Shown piece by piece: positions 1 through 10,016 of a stretch of DNA of 50,599 bases. Made by a program: the position numbers and the translations under genes. How positions within the stretch are numbered: position 1 is the stretch's first letter; each line of letters opens with the position of its first letter. The DNA is from Entrophospora sp. SA101 (lineage: Eukaryota > Glomeromycota > Glomeromycetes > Entrophosporales > Entrophosporaceae). The notes beneath the pieces are model-generated. The model did no database searches. It was not told the DNA's origin and worked only from the letters and a program-made list of their open reading frames with translations. The stretch spans positions 1-50,599 of the forward strand of contig CAUDNR010004159.1 in assembly GCA_958430865.1 (NCBI GenBank), written 5' to 3'.

Positions 1-1
1 A

Positions 2-271
2 GAAGAGTTGGATGGAAATGTATTAAATGTAATTTCTAATGAACAGACTAAAATTACTAAACACAAACTAAAAAAGGCATCCATTCTAAAATATAGTCTA
101 GCAAAGATGATTTCATTTGACATTGTTGAATGTCAAAGTAGCGAAAGAGTATATAATTGTAAATTAATGCAACCTTCCCAGAATATATCAAAGTATCTTA
201 TTTATTTATACTCGTTACATTCTTTTGGTTTGTCCTCTTTATTACTTGCATTTCTTAATTCAATATCATAA
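2..271 (+). CDS. possible 3' end of an unidentified gene running in from the left edge
   Basis: An open frame enters from the left edge and runs for about 89 codons to a TAA at 269-271. The predicted tail is lysine- and serine-rich and ends in a leucine-rich stretch. I recognise no domain, and no splice acceptor can be judged because the window starts here. It could be the last exon of a gene or a chance open stretch. Confidence 0.25.
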   Translation, partial: EELDGNVLNVISNEQTKITKHKLKKASILKYSLAKMISFDIVECQSSERVYNCKLMQPSQNISKYLIYLYSLHSFGLSSLLLAFLNSIS

Positions 272-1380
272 ATAAACTTTTCTTTACAATATCCATTCTC
301 AATGAAAAAAAAATCTTATTTTTCACTTTTTATATCAAAATTAATTATAGCATTATTACACATTTCGCTATTGATTTTATATACAAATCTCTTTCTTTCT
401 GGTGATGTTAATGATAATAATTTATTTATTATGTGACGTTGTATAAAATTGACTTGATGTTTTAATGAACTGTTATACTGAAAAAACCCCTCCCCCGTTA
501 CATTACATTCTTTGAATGGCGTCTAACCAACAATTTTCTCGTAATATTATTCGTGATAATTAATTACCTTCAACTTTTTCTTAACTGATAAAGATTTAAA
601 TAAATCATTTATTATTTAAAGAACAATTTCAACATAAAAAAAAAAATATCAAACGTGATCGATTCGTTGTAGCATTCTTTCTTTTTCTTTATTTTCTATT
701 TTGACACTTTTAAAACTTCAAAAGTAGAACTTGCAAAAACATGTACCAAACCTGTCTACGTACCAATATTGACCTGCATATCACTATGCGTGTTTCAAAC
801 TCGGGCGCTCAAGCACGTTTTATTTTATTAACTGTGTATTTACTATTACGCATAGCTAACTTCAAAAGTCAAATCATCAATTTAACACAATTCTATTAAC
901 CCGTCCATGTGTGTTTCAAACCAGACACTAAAGACAATTCGAACGCGTTTTGATTTTTTCATTTTATGAATGTAATAATAAAAGAAGAGATATTAGTAAT
1001 AGTAACAGTTATTATAATTGTATCGTAATAGTTAAGAGAATATACGGGAAAAAAAATTTTAGCCTCCATACTAATTAATTATTGGAGCTACGAAGTTTTT
1101 TTAAAAAAAAGCCCAATGAATAATTGAATATTTATGCTTTACGATTTTATTGATTTCTTTGTTTTTTACTGTCTCGCAAAAACAAAGTGTTGTATAGAAA
1201 TACCCAATGTTAATATTTAAATATTTAATATAAAGTATTTAACATTAGACACACATCAAAAAACAAAATGAATATTATGATATCACATTTGCTTTTTTTT
1301 TTTTAACGTGTTTACACCTCTCTAATTTTTTAAAAGAAAATTGTCTTTGTTAACACAGATAACGAAAAGAAACCAAGATT
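272..1380. other. A+T-rich intergenic stretch, no gene seen
   Basis: No open frame with recognisable protein similarity on either strand. Long A and T runs dominate. Two short segments near 790-830 and 900-960 share the phrase GTGTTTCAAAC and are slightly richer in G+C, which may mark an old repeat. Confidence 0.5.
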
Positions 1381-1383
1381 CGT

Positions 1384-1434
1384 CTACACAATCGTAGGGG
1401 CATTTTTTTGTTTTTTACCCCTACAATTGTGTAG
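1384..1434. repeat. imperfect hairpin, 17-bp stem
   Basis: CTACACAATCGTAGGGG (1384-1400) pairs with CCCCTACAATTGTGTAG (1418-1434) with one mismatch, around a T-rich 17-nt loop. It lies about 120 bp upstream of the Pif1-like helicase remnant. The similar phrase CCCTACAAT occurs near 7281 and 8113, beside other element remains. It could be an element terminus or a foldback repeat; no target duplication is obvious. Confidence 0.5.
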
Positions 1435-1549
1435 AATATATTAACTATATTCTAGTTTAATTAATAATCAATCCAATAAATATATTTCATACACAACTGT
1501 GGTGATTGTCAATTTGGCATGTGACTAAATCAAAAACCTTGACTTCCTA

Positions 1550-1880
1550 TACTTGCCCAGGGAAACAGTGATAATTCATCAGAATTATCAGACGAACAAG
1601 AATCAATTTTTGACACGATCGTTTATCAACAACAAATCACCTTTTTCACTGGAGCTATATTTTTATAGTTTATTACCATTACCATTGTTGTTTATAAAAC
1701 ATGATGGTATTTATTATTGTATTAGGGACCAGAAAAGTTTTTATTAACAAGAGTAATTTCACTATTAAGAACATTTATGGTAATGAAAAAGTAGTTATGA
1801 CGGCTACAACTGGCATAGAAGAACTTAACATGGGATTGATCATATTGCATTCTTTGTTGGTGCATGATTGAGGACTAATC
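1550..1880 (+). pseudogene. Pif1-like helicase, N-terminal motor fragment (decayed)
   Basis: The translation reads LSDEQESIFDTIV, then FFTGA, an apparent intron of about 85 bp ending in TTAG near 1726, then a damaged Walker A region and NEKVVMTATTGI, the start of motif Ia of Pif1/RecD-like helicases. The pieces lie in more than one frame and stops interrupt them, so no helicase can be made. Pif1-like helicases of this type are carried by Helitron-related elements and by expanded fungal families. The matching C-terminal piece of the same family lies at 20.07-20.5 kb, so this is one of at least two fragments rather than a local gene. Confidence 0.55.
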
Positions 1881-2609
1881 AGGCGAAAAGCTCATCAAAT
1901 GAGATTAACTATTCAAAGAATAATTTCGTTAAATAGAAATTCACCAAAGCACCAATAATTGATGAAAGCGAATTTATATTTATTTATTTTATTGACACAT
2001 GTTAACGATATAATATCAATGTTTCATGCAGAATTATTTGCAACGTCACCATTTGGTAATCTCTCTTTTTTTTTGACTTTAATATAAAAAAATTAATTTA
2101 ACAATTCTTCTAAACCATTTAATATCACCTTGTACTTTTAGAAGATTTTTTGCAACTATCAACTGTCCCTTCTAAACGGTGTTAATACCAAATTTTGCTT
2201 CAATGCAACATCTTGGAACTGATGTATAAATGTAAAATTACAATTATCAATTGTGTTATCAGCAGTAAATCCATCTACATTCATATGTGTGTGTTTAATG
2301 AATGATCCAATTAAATTTCTTTTCTTGGAAATATTAAATGAAATTAGGTTAGGTCTCATATCTCAGGAGGTGTTAGATATTATAAGCGAATAAATTGATA
2401 AATCCACCAAGTTATCCTGATGAGAATTCGGGCCATCTAATTGTAAGTTACATCCGTATTATATTATATACATTGTAATTGATGAAAGTTATTAGTGTTG
2501 GTTTTTACCATGGTAAAAAACAAATCATGGGTAATTACTATGGTAATTATCATATATAATATAGACAATTTGTTGTGTTTATGTATGCGTCAAACTTTTC
2601 TAGATGATT
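1881..2609. other. intergenic, probably more decayed element sequence
   Basis: No intact frame. A short imperfect repeat built from CCATGGTAAA and TACTATGGTAAT motifs lies at about 2508-2550. The stretch separates the Pif1-like remnant from the kinase-like remnant and may belong to either. Confidence 0.4.
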
Positions 2610-3263
2610 AAACATACGTATGCAGAACATGAGTTCTGACAAATTTTTATACACAGTTGAAGGAAGTCAACATGCTTCTTTTGATCTTAGAAGCAAAAAA
2701 ATGAGCTTGGAATGGGAGGAGATGACCTACACAGACAAGCTTGTAGTTCTTATGGAAAATATATTCCAATGATACGAGGTTGTGAGAGATATCTTAATCC
2801 TTGTTTTCTTTTGCACCTTGCTTGGGATCTCTGGAGCTGTTTTTGGGGAAAAAAATTATAATTGAGCCTCTTACTTCCATGATACCTTTGTTGCCTATTC
2901 TATGCCACCATGATCACCTCATAAGCATCCTAATCATGTTTGATGCATTAAAAGCTGGGTTGGCTGAACTAAAACTTATTATGACTCAGTGGGACCAGAC
3001 CAATTGGATATTGAACAACAGTCTCATTTTCCTTATCCACACTCCTTCAAAAGCTGTGATAATAAAGATTACCAATTTATTTATAAAAAGCAATTGCATG
3101 AGACAAAACTTTTTTTTCTATTAGAAGAGGTACAACAAGACAATGCAGAAAATAAAATACCCCAACAGTGGGTTGTCAAATTCATGCAAAATAATTATGG
3201 TAAAGAAGTTCATGAATATTGTTATCAAAAAAACTGGCACCAAGATTATTTTCTGTTCTATTA
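2610..3263 (+). pseudogene. CRN/kinase-like protein fragment (N-terminal and N-lobe side), decayed
   Basis: Three frames in turn give AWEWEEMTYTDKLVVLMENIF, FALKAG-type text around ALKAGLAELKLIMTQWDQTNW, and finally YGKEVHEYCYQKNWHQDYFLFY at 3186-3261. The last segment resembles the start of the kinase-like domain found in Crinkler-type and related expanded proteins of Glomeromycotina, where a K-E-x-H-E-Y/H-C motif precedes the nucleotide-binding lobe. Frameshifts and stops (for example the TGA near 2770) show it is dead. The family assignment rests on memory of similar sequences and is moderate. A C-lobe fragment of the same kind occurs at 11.79-12.19 kb. Confidence 0.4.
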
Positions 3264-4307
3264 ATAATAATAACAACTCCAAATTTTTTCTAGATGAATA
3301 TATATAAGAATCTATTGTATGTCAAATGTTGTAGGAATAGCTTGCATGCTTGAAGATATTTTTTCTACATAAATCCCAACATTGATTACTTGATGTGTCT
3401 GAGTAGATTGTTATAGAATAACTTGTATTCTAGACAAAAATTTTTTTATTTAATAACCCAGGTGATGAGAAACTGTAATAGGCTTCTCATGCCAACTTAG
3501 TCCCAATATTCTTAAAACGAGTAAAATTTCAAGCTATATGAATCTTACAAGTAATAATTACATAATTCATTTTTATTATTGCATTATCAATATTTATTAT
3601 AATTATCGTACATTAATGGAAAATAAAAGTATAATTGTAGACCTTTTATTACTATCAATCAAGAAACATGTGTTATTAACAGTTTCAAAAATAACAAAAT
3701 TGACGAAAAATCTTCTGAGAAAGAAAAAAAATCTGTGCTATTTGCCAAGCTCAACCAAACAAAGAGCAGCTCGAAATGTTAATAAACTTGGAATTAACAT
3801 CTCCAAAGTAGTGTAAAAGAATCTTGAGTTGAAGAAAAGACATTTATATTAATACAATAATCTTGTAAATTTATCTTATCTTTTATCTTCTGCCATTTAC
3901 ACATATAACAACAATAATAAAATACCAGTTATAAAACAAAATTCTACATAAATTTCAAGGCAGTGTAACTAAATACCCAAGACTAATCAGGGATTAGTGA
4001 AAAGATTTATTGTTGGGAACGAACTAAATCTATAACAGTAAATTCATACTTAGGAACAATGATTCAAGATTAGAATAATTTTCGCATCTAATTGAAATAA
4101 ATAACTGCATACATTACTATTACTAAGAATTTTTGGAAATAAATCACCATTCATTTGCAATGCAATGTCACATAATCTATAATGACAACAAATTTTTGAT
4201 GATATTTATATTCGATACATAAAAAAAAAATTTCATTTGATGTTTATTATTCAATTTAGTTTAAAGGAAGAGGATAAGACAACAAAGGTGAATATGTAGT
4301 TGCGAGT
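3264..4307. other. intergenic, no gene supported
   Basis: Very A+T-rich. An open frame at 3538-3816 has low-complexity composition (Ile, Asn, Tyr, Lys) and no recognisable motif, so I do not call it. Nothing else is visible on either strand. Confidence 0.45.
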
Positions 4308-4342
4308 ATGAAGAAAAGAGATAATGACAATTTGATAAATTA

Positions 4343-4590
4343 TATGTGGACCTGGACACTTTACCGACAATCAAGTAAGGTTTCTAGCCCAAACTGTTTC
4401 TCAAAGCTCGAACTATTTTGGCAATTTGGGTTTTCAACATTTTTTATATTCAAAATCATTACTTTTTTTTTCATAAAAATTCAAGAAATTATGTCTAAAA
4501 GTATTCAAATGCAAGAGAAAAGATTAATTATTTTATTTATTTAAAAATTAGAAATAGATTCATCACAATTATATAATAAATAAATTAAAT
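4343..4590 (+). repeat. dispersed repeat, copy 1
   Basis: The segment containing GACACTTTACCGACAATCAAG, then TTTCTAGCC, GTTTCTCAAAGCTCGAACTA, a run of T, and CATAAAAATTCAAGAAATTATG recurs in the opposite orientation at 19220-19470. Identity is roughly 80 percent by eye, extending into the flanking TTCATCACAATTAT. The shared ACTTTACCGACA motif is also the unit of the minisatellite at 18869-18994. The three sites therefore belong to one repeat family, probably a small non-autonomous element. Confidence 0.6.
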
Positions 4591-5902
4591 GTTAATAACT
4601 AGAGTAATGATGAGTGGCAGACGATAACCACTACCACCATCCTTATTCTTAAAACACTTACCCAGTGATGTTTTCTTGATCATTTTCTTGTCTTCTTTTA
4701 TTGTCATTGCTTTTATTTGGCATTTTTAAAAAATATTTTTAAAAAAGAAGTTTGTTATTTGATTGGTTTTTTTTTTTGGAAAAACAAAAAACAATTTATT
4801 TTTTGACAGAGTCCAAGGTTAGGGTGTCCAGGATTATACTTTTTTTTTTTACAAATTATTGGGGTGTGCGACATTCTAAGAAAATCAAAACTAATTAATG
4901 TCATATATTGATTGGTATATGTAAATTTTTTTTAATGATCTGCATACCACATATATAATTTCCGAAATTTGCAAGAAACATAATAAAATGTGCAGTTTTC
5001 AAATTGTTATTTCTTCCCCAATTTCAACGATATAGGTATCAAACATGTATGAAAAGATAGTAAATAAATAGTATTTTAATAACTCAGAGAGTTATTTGTG
5101 TTTTAAAAGGTTCAATATTGTAAAATATCCATTCGAAATCTCCTTTATTGCAGTACCTTTTGCTCTATTACAACTTTTAAAAAAAATATAGAAAATTAAA
5201 ATATTCTCTCTGTATGAGTATTCTACAGATGGTTTTCAATCGAAACAATTTAATTTTTTTGCAGGCGGACAAATTTTGCATGAGAAATAACAGTTTAGAT
5301 ATATTTTTTATTAATTTTCATCACAATAAATAATAATAATATAAAAAACTTTTGTCACACAGAAAAAAAAGGGGGGTTGCCATAAAAAAATCCGCACATA
5401 TAGATTTATCTTATTGACATTAATTAGATTTGTCAATCAACCAATATCGAATACCCCCAATCAACTATGTTTGTAAATCATATGATGTGAGACACTTGTA
5501 TAGAAACAGTGAATGTTATAATAATCAACATTTAATGTAATCTCACCTTATGTTTGAAACATTATATTTTGTTTTCTATTCTAAATTTAATTGTGTTTTG
5601 TCTGTACACTATGCCCATATTAAAGAGACATCTACACAGTAGGCTTTGACCTTTTATTTGAATCATAAATTTTTGTGTATGAAAGGTCATTTATTTACAA
5701 AGCATGAATTGGAGAATAGGAAAGCAGGTGAAGCAAGCATGCAAAATCTATTGAAATAAAGTTTGTTAAAAAACTTGAAAACAAGAATTGTATATATAAA
5801 ATATTGATAGGTATAAAATTTCCAGTCAAAAACCATTGCATGCAATTACAAGATTTGTATATCTTTTTTATGTGATTATTACCAATTATCAAATGTCGTA
5901 GG
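4591..5902. other. intergenic, no gene seen
   Basis: No coding segment could be supported. Around 5370-5400 a short G-run is followed by a segment resembling degraded element sequence, and 5460-5620 has scattered ACATTAA/CATTTAA inverted words. Nothing specific can be assigned. Confidence 0.45.
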
Positions 5903-5905
5903 AAT

Positions 5906-6374
5906 AAAGCTCCGAACGGTTCGGTTCGGTTTTTCGGTTTACATTTGAATCAAAAATTTCTGGTATCCTAAATTCGTTAACTATGCAAAAATAAACATAA
6001 CATAATAACTTATAATGACTTGTTGCTGAATGTGTGTTGTGAAGTAAAAATGCTGGAAGGATCCTGTTTCTATATACATGAAGTTATAAATGATTTTAGA
6101 CATTTAAAAATCCGTTATAATAATAATAACAAATTTATTAGTCACGTATTTCAAAAATGTTAAAAGTCGTTATAACATGTATTTAATTAGGTTACACTTC
6201 GTTATAACAAGGTTCGGCTATGGTAACGAAGATCCATTTACAAATTATTTATTTATTAAAACAAATTCATTGCCGCAACCAGCTTTTTAAACACATACAA
6301 ATTCTTATTGTTTTAGGCTCTAAACTACATCGCCTTTGATTAATTAAGTCCGTACCCCCAGAGAAAACCCGTTC

Positions 6375-6405
<31 letters not shown>

Positions 6406-7106
6406 GGACTTCCCTGATTCTTTTTTTATAATTAATTTTTCTCTACATTCAGAACTCAACAAGACGATGCTTTGATAAAATAAATACACATGATAAACCA
6501 ATTTTTTTATTATCTACTTATTAAAAATCATCTCTATAAGCCGATTTTATTAAGGTTTTTTAAAACTGAAGATTTTTTTTTGACTTCGGTTTAAATAGCT
6601 CTGCATGTATAACAAACATCTTCTATAACAAACAAAGGTGAAAATTCATTGTAGAGAGAGTGAAATTTTCATAATATAAATATGAAGATCTAGCTGAACC
6701 GAACCGAAACCAAACCGTTCGGAGCTTTACCTCTTCAAATTCTTCACTACTATAAATAGGAGAACTATTATCAGGTGAATTATTATCAAGAGAGTTATGT
6801 AGTTCATTCATGAAGAAATCAATAACTAACGGTAAAATTGAAGAAGAGGAATTAATTATTAATTATTATTATTTATTTTTTTATGTTTTATTTTTTTTTT
6901 GATTATTATATATTAATATATTAATATATATATTTTATTTATTATCGGAAAAAAAAAATTTTTTTTTGTGTTCAATAATAATTTAAAAACCGAAACCAAA
7001 CCGAAACCGAACCGAAAATTTTCGAATTGGTTTTTTAAAAACCGAAACCGAACCGAACTGAAACCGAACCGAAAATTTTGGTTTAAACCGAACCGTTCGG
7101 AGCTTT
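5906..7106. mobile_element. 1.2-kb terminal-inverted-repeat element with AACCG-rich subterminal repeats
   Basis: The left end AAAGCTCCGAACGGTT (5906-5921) is the exact reverse complement of the right end AACCGTTCGGAGCTTT (7091-7106), and AAT flanks both sides (5903-5905 and 7107-7109) as a possible 3-bp target duplication. Inside each end lie many copies of AACCGAACC/CGGTTCGGT, densest at 6989-7100. A third terminus in right-end orientation stops at 6730, so the unit may be nested or composite. An (AAT)n tract lies at about 6378-6405. No transposase is intact. A short minus-strand frame (6731-6830) ending in a Glu/Ser-rich segment could be part of a captured or disrupted exon. Superfamily is uncertain: subterminal repeats suggest hAT-like, while a 3-bp duplication would suit PIF/Harbinger. 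Confidence 0.65.
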
Positions 7107-7259
7107 AATTAAAACCTATAAACGCAAACAATTCTGAATGTAGAATCTACAAACAATAATCCTGTGTGTATTTTATGTGCATATTATACATATAATTAGC
7201 AAACAATAAGCGAACAATAAACTCATGCATATTTTAAACGCAAATTACACAGAGATATG

Positions 7260-7317
7260 GCATACAGCTGTGCGTTTAATCCCTACAATTATCGAGATTA
7301 AGCGCACAGCTGTATGC
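7260..7317. repeat. 22-bp-stem hairpin with one mismatch
   Basis: Arms at 7260-7281 and 7296-7317 pair over 22 bases with a single mismatch, separated by a 14-nt loop CCTACAATTATCGA. Each arm contains the self-complementary core ACAGCTGT. It sits just beyond the 3' end of the primase fragment and may be a terminal or recognition structure of the element that carried the primase. A factor-independent terminator is not expected in a nuclear genome. Confidence 0.6.
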
Positions 7318-7356
7318 TAATTGCATGCTATATCTTCGTATATTCTATGCATTTTT

Positions 7357-8056
7357 TCAAATCAATTTTCCTGATGGGGTATTAAGCATTCGTAAAGAAA
7401 ATGAGCTTTTGTTGGCGATGTTATCGACAATATATTTTTCTTGTAAATCTATTGGAAGCTTTTTGCGAACGAGCTCAGTAAATACTGCAACTTTAGCAAT
7501 ATTTTTGAGTCGGAGACCAAAAGTTGATATATGGAGAGACATTTTTTCCTCGTCATTACTACTGGCAATAGTTAATGTTTTGTGATCCCAATCTGGATAT
7601 ATTTCTAGACACACCTCTTTAAAGGCACGATAAAATAAATCCCGTATTTCTTTAGCTGTAAGCTTAAGCTTGGGTTTAATTTTATCAACTTTTCTCTAGA
7701 TAAATCAAAATCGATAAAGGGACGAAGTGGGTCATCGCCATCAATGATTTTGTGTAATGAATGTCCTTGCCGTTCACTAAGTATAGCTTCTATTCCATCT
7801 TCGGTATCTGTTCCAAGGAATTGTCTTGGTCTTGCGCTATCATCATGGATTTTATACCTATATTCGGCCACACTTTCGGCTTTGGCCCCCGGTGGTAGAA
7901 TACCCCGTTATTTTCATACTCCGTCTCTAGCTCGAAATTTTCCAAGTTTTCTGAGCTATCTGGTCGAGAAAGTGGTGCTTCTGATTCTGCTGACGCATGA
8001 TTGACATTTTCTTGGAAATTTTGGGTATCCATGGTAGGTGTAATAATATCAGACAT
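7357..8056 (-). pseudogene. archaeo-eukaryotic (AEP) primase, N-terminal fragment with frameshifts
   Basis: On the minus strand an ATG at 8056 opens an acidic leader. After a frameshift near 7900 the protein reads AEYRYKIHDDSARPRQFLG, then DPLRPFIDFDLSREKL, and after a second shift LEIYPDWDHKTLTIAS, KMSLHISTFGLRL and NKSSFSLRML. The segment FIDFDL fits the hhhDhD catalytic motif of AEP primases and SLHIST fits the following s-x-H motif, so the primase-polymerase core is recognisable. The third catalytic acidic motif, the zinc-binding and any helicase part are missing, and at least two frameshifts make it non-functional unless the sequence has errors. Such primases occur with helicases in eukaryotic viruses and large mobile elements. 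The Cys-rich ORF at 8190 reads divergently from about 130 bp away. Confidence 0.65.
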
Positions 8057-8189
8057 CTTTTTGTCAAATGAATATTATCTGTACGAAAAAAGTTCAAAAT
8101 GAAAATTAATTCCCTACAATAATTAGTGTGAAATATCATTTATAGTATAAGACAAAAAAATCGTACCAAAAATATAACACTTGGAATAC

Positions 8190-8444
8190 ATGGCATTTTA
8201 TCGTTGTGAATATATTCTCAGAACTGGAGAAGTTTGTGGGCGAGGTAGTTATAGATCTGAAGGCTGTGGTTACCATTGGAAGTCCCCCCAACGTATACCT
8301 TGTAAAGAGTGTGGTAAAATTACTTCCTCTATCTATGGTATGTGTGAGAAACATGCAGGTAAACATCGAAATATGAAACATTATTACCGGAAGAAGCTGG
8401 AGAAGATGGCACAAAAATCAGAAGTACTTGGAGAAAATACATAG
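8190..8444 (+). CDS. small Cys/His-rich (putative zinc-binding) protein, 84 aa
   Basis: The ATG at 8190 opens an intact frame of 84 codons. The product has C-x8-C and C-x2-H in its first half and C-x2-C-x10-C-x2-H in its second half (CKECGK ... CEKHAGKH), followed by a basic tail rich in Lys and Arg (HYYRKKLEKM). This spacing suggests one or two zinc-binding knuckles and possible nucleic-acid binding. It begins 133 bp from the divergent start of the primase remnant and shares its upstream region. ACTTGTGACA-type repeats begin immediately after the stop codon. Function is unknown. Because it is intact beside a broken primase it may be an element-encoded accessory protein or a host family member. 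Confidence 0.55.
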   Translation: MAFYRCEYILRTGEVCGRGSYRSEGCGYHWKSPQRIPCKECGKITSSIYGMCEKHAGKHRNMKHYYRKKLEKMAQKSEVLGENT

Positions 8445-8454
8445 TGATATTGGC

Positions 8455-8880
8455 TGTCACAAGTTGTCACGAGTTTGTCACAAGTAAAAAAATTGGTAGA
8501 AAGGTGTGTTCTTGAGAGTCTGAGTGAAAAAAACTGTTCTCGATAACTGTCACAACTGTCACAAGTTTCTTAGGTTGATTTGTCAATTCCTACCTTATTT
8601 TTTTTCTGTGTACACCATATGTATATGTATATGTATCAAAGGTAGGTATATATCAGGTATATCATATATGTACTCAATATATGCATCGGGTATATATCAA
8701 AGGTATATATCAAAGGTATACCATAGGAAAGAGTTTTGTTTTTCCCTTAGAATTCTACTATTTTACTTAAGTAACTTGTGACAGATATAAAAAAGTAATC
8801 AAGAGAGAAATGAAAAGGCTCAAAACTCTCAAACAGCCGTCACAAGTTCTGTCACAAGTACTATCAAACAACTTGTGACA
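8455..8880. repeat. cluster of TGTCACAAGT / ACTTGTGACA motifs in both orientations
   Basis: Copies or one-base variants of TGTCACAAGT occur at about 8455, 8465, 8476, 8549, 8557, 8839 and 8850. The inverted form ACTTGTGACA occurs at 8774 and 8871. Together they look like protein-binding sites or decayed direct and inverted repeats. They bracket a 100-bp TATATC-rich tract. Confidence 0.7.
8620..8726 (+). repeat. degenerate tandem repeat of GGTATATATCAAA
   Basis: Units such as GGTATATATCAAA, GGTATATATCA and GGTATATCATATA follow one another between the two clusters of TGTCACAAGT motifs. The unit is about 11-15 bp and copies are imperfect. Confidence 0.6.
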
Positions 8881-8883
8881 ACT

Positions 8884-9034
8884 TGAGTCAAAAAGTTCGG
8901 CATACTTCGATATAACATGCCATTAACATGAACGAAATCGATATATTTTCATGCTATGATCTCGGGACATATTTCTAATGCCAACTTGAGTCAAAAATTC
9001 CAGCAATCGAAATCAGCATACTTTAATATAATGT
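8884..9034 (+). repeat. direct repeat of a ~45-bp segment
   Basis: The words TTGAGTCAAAAA, GGCATACTTCGATATAA, ATGCC at 8884-8922 recur as TTGAGTCAAAAA, AGCATACTTTAATATAA, GTGCC at 8985-9034, about 100 bp apart. Each is followed by a related tract (GAACGAAATCGATA / GTGAAGTCGATT). This suggests a roughly 100-bp tandem duplication that has diverged. Confidence 0.5.
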
Positions 9035-9060
9035 GCCTTAAAGATATGTGAAGTCGATTT

Positions 9061-9260
9061 GATAGCATTTCTAGATAACATTATGAGATATATATCGCAA
9101 CTAGGACGAGACCAGGACGGATTTTTTATTAGGACGCGAGCAGATCCATTTTAAACGCATTCTAGGGTAGTGAACATGAGCGATTACATTTTGATAGCAT
9201 TTTCGATAGCATAACTGATAACATTTTTCGATAGTATTTATGTAGCATACTCGATAGCAT
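9061..9260 (+). repeat. GATAGCAT repeat tract
   Basis: GATAGCAT or one-base variants occur at about 9061, 9193, 9205, 9217, 9230 and 9253, often inside TTTTCGATAGCAT. Spacing of 12-13 bp between several copies suggests a decayed short tandem array. Confidence 0.55.
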
Positions 9261-9520
9261 TTTTTGATACACGTTTGATAATGATATCCAGAAATTAGCC
9301 ACGAACACCAAACCAGCATACAAGTAACGTTATCGAATTTGGGTTATAATAGAAAACGCAGAAGGATTAGGCTAGGGCGTCATAACCTAAATCGGATATT
9401 TCTATTCAATGGAAATCGATTAAAAACATTAAGCTGATATACGAAATTTATATAAGCGATTAAAACAGTATCGATATCGAATTTGACTTTCTAAAGGGTA
9501 TACAAGCCATCTATCAACGA

Positions 9521-9616
9521 TGTGTCATAAAAATTGAATCACGACACCTTAGTCTGTGTCATAAAATCTGGATCACGACACCTTAGTCTGTGTTATACAA
9601 TTTGGATCACGACACA
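9521..9616 (+). repeat. 34-bp tandem repeat, 2.8 copies
   Basis: Units at 9521-9554, 9555-9588 and 9589-9616 all begin TGTGTYATA and contain GATCACGACAC (first copy GAATCACGACAC). The first two end in CTTAGTC. The array leads directly into the perfect palindrome at 9633. Confidence 0.75.
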
Positions 9617-9632
9617 TACATAACCTAGACTA

Positions 9633-9664
9633 AGTGGAAACAACATAATTATGTTGTTTCCACT
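9633..9664. repeat. perfect 32-nt palindrome
   Basis: AGTGGAAACAACATAA is followed immediately by its exact reverse complement TTATGTTGTTTCCACT. No loop bases are needed on paper, so it would extrude as a cruciform or fold as a hairpin in single-stranded DNA or RNA. It ends the repeat field. Helitron 3' ends carry a hairpin but are normally shorter and followed by CTRR, which is not seen here. Confidence 0.8.
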
Positions 9665-9719
9665 GGGTCACATGATAAAGTGCTGTTTGGTTAGCCAATA
9701 AAGAGCCTTCAAAAACAAT

Positions 9720-9922
9720 TCAAGTCATTCTTTCAACAGTGCTTTGGATTGCAGGCTCAAGATCTTTATCTTTAAGGAATCCTCCAAGTTTAGTTTTTAC
9801 TGCATTGTTTGTATTTGTGTTTTTTTCTTGAACAGATTTGGATGCATGATGTTTTTGAAATTTACAAAGGTTGCTTGAAGAACGTGAATGATCAGTCTCC
9901 TTACAAGTTGGACAAGGACATT
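9720..9922 (-). pseudogene. C-terminal exon of a zinc-knuckle protein, probably transposon-derived
   Basis: After a splice acceptor on the minus strand (CTAG at about 9923-9926) an open exon reads CPCPTCKETDHSRSSSNLC, then a basic segment, and ends KDLEPAIQSTVERMT before TGA at 9720-9722. The C-x2-C ... H ... C pattern with CPTC and a D/N-H-x-R-S/T motif matches zinc knuckles near the ends of transposase or helicase proteins in expanded fungal families. No convincing upstream exon was found within 300 bp, so I treat it as a fragment. Confidence 0.4.
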
Positions 9923-10016
9923 CTAGATATTTAAAAAAAATATATTAAGTGATATTTCTAAAAAAATAAAGGCAGATAAATGGTAAATATTTACTTGATT
10001 TTATGAGAATGGAATA

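Noticed and set aside
6989..7100. Telomere-like repeat (CCGAAA / AACCG)
   Set aside because: The unit is not a known telomere repeat and lies inside the TIR element next to its end.
7325..8004. Plus-strand frames at 7325-7585 and 7744-8004
   Set aside because: Antisense of the primase remnant, whose motifs are on the minus strand.
8455..9616. CRISPR array
   Set aside because: Repeats are short, irregularly spaced and in both orientations, and the genome is eukaryotic.
9633..9700. Helitron 3' end
   Set aside because: The palindrome is longer than usual and no CTRR-AT end follows within the expected distance.
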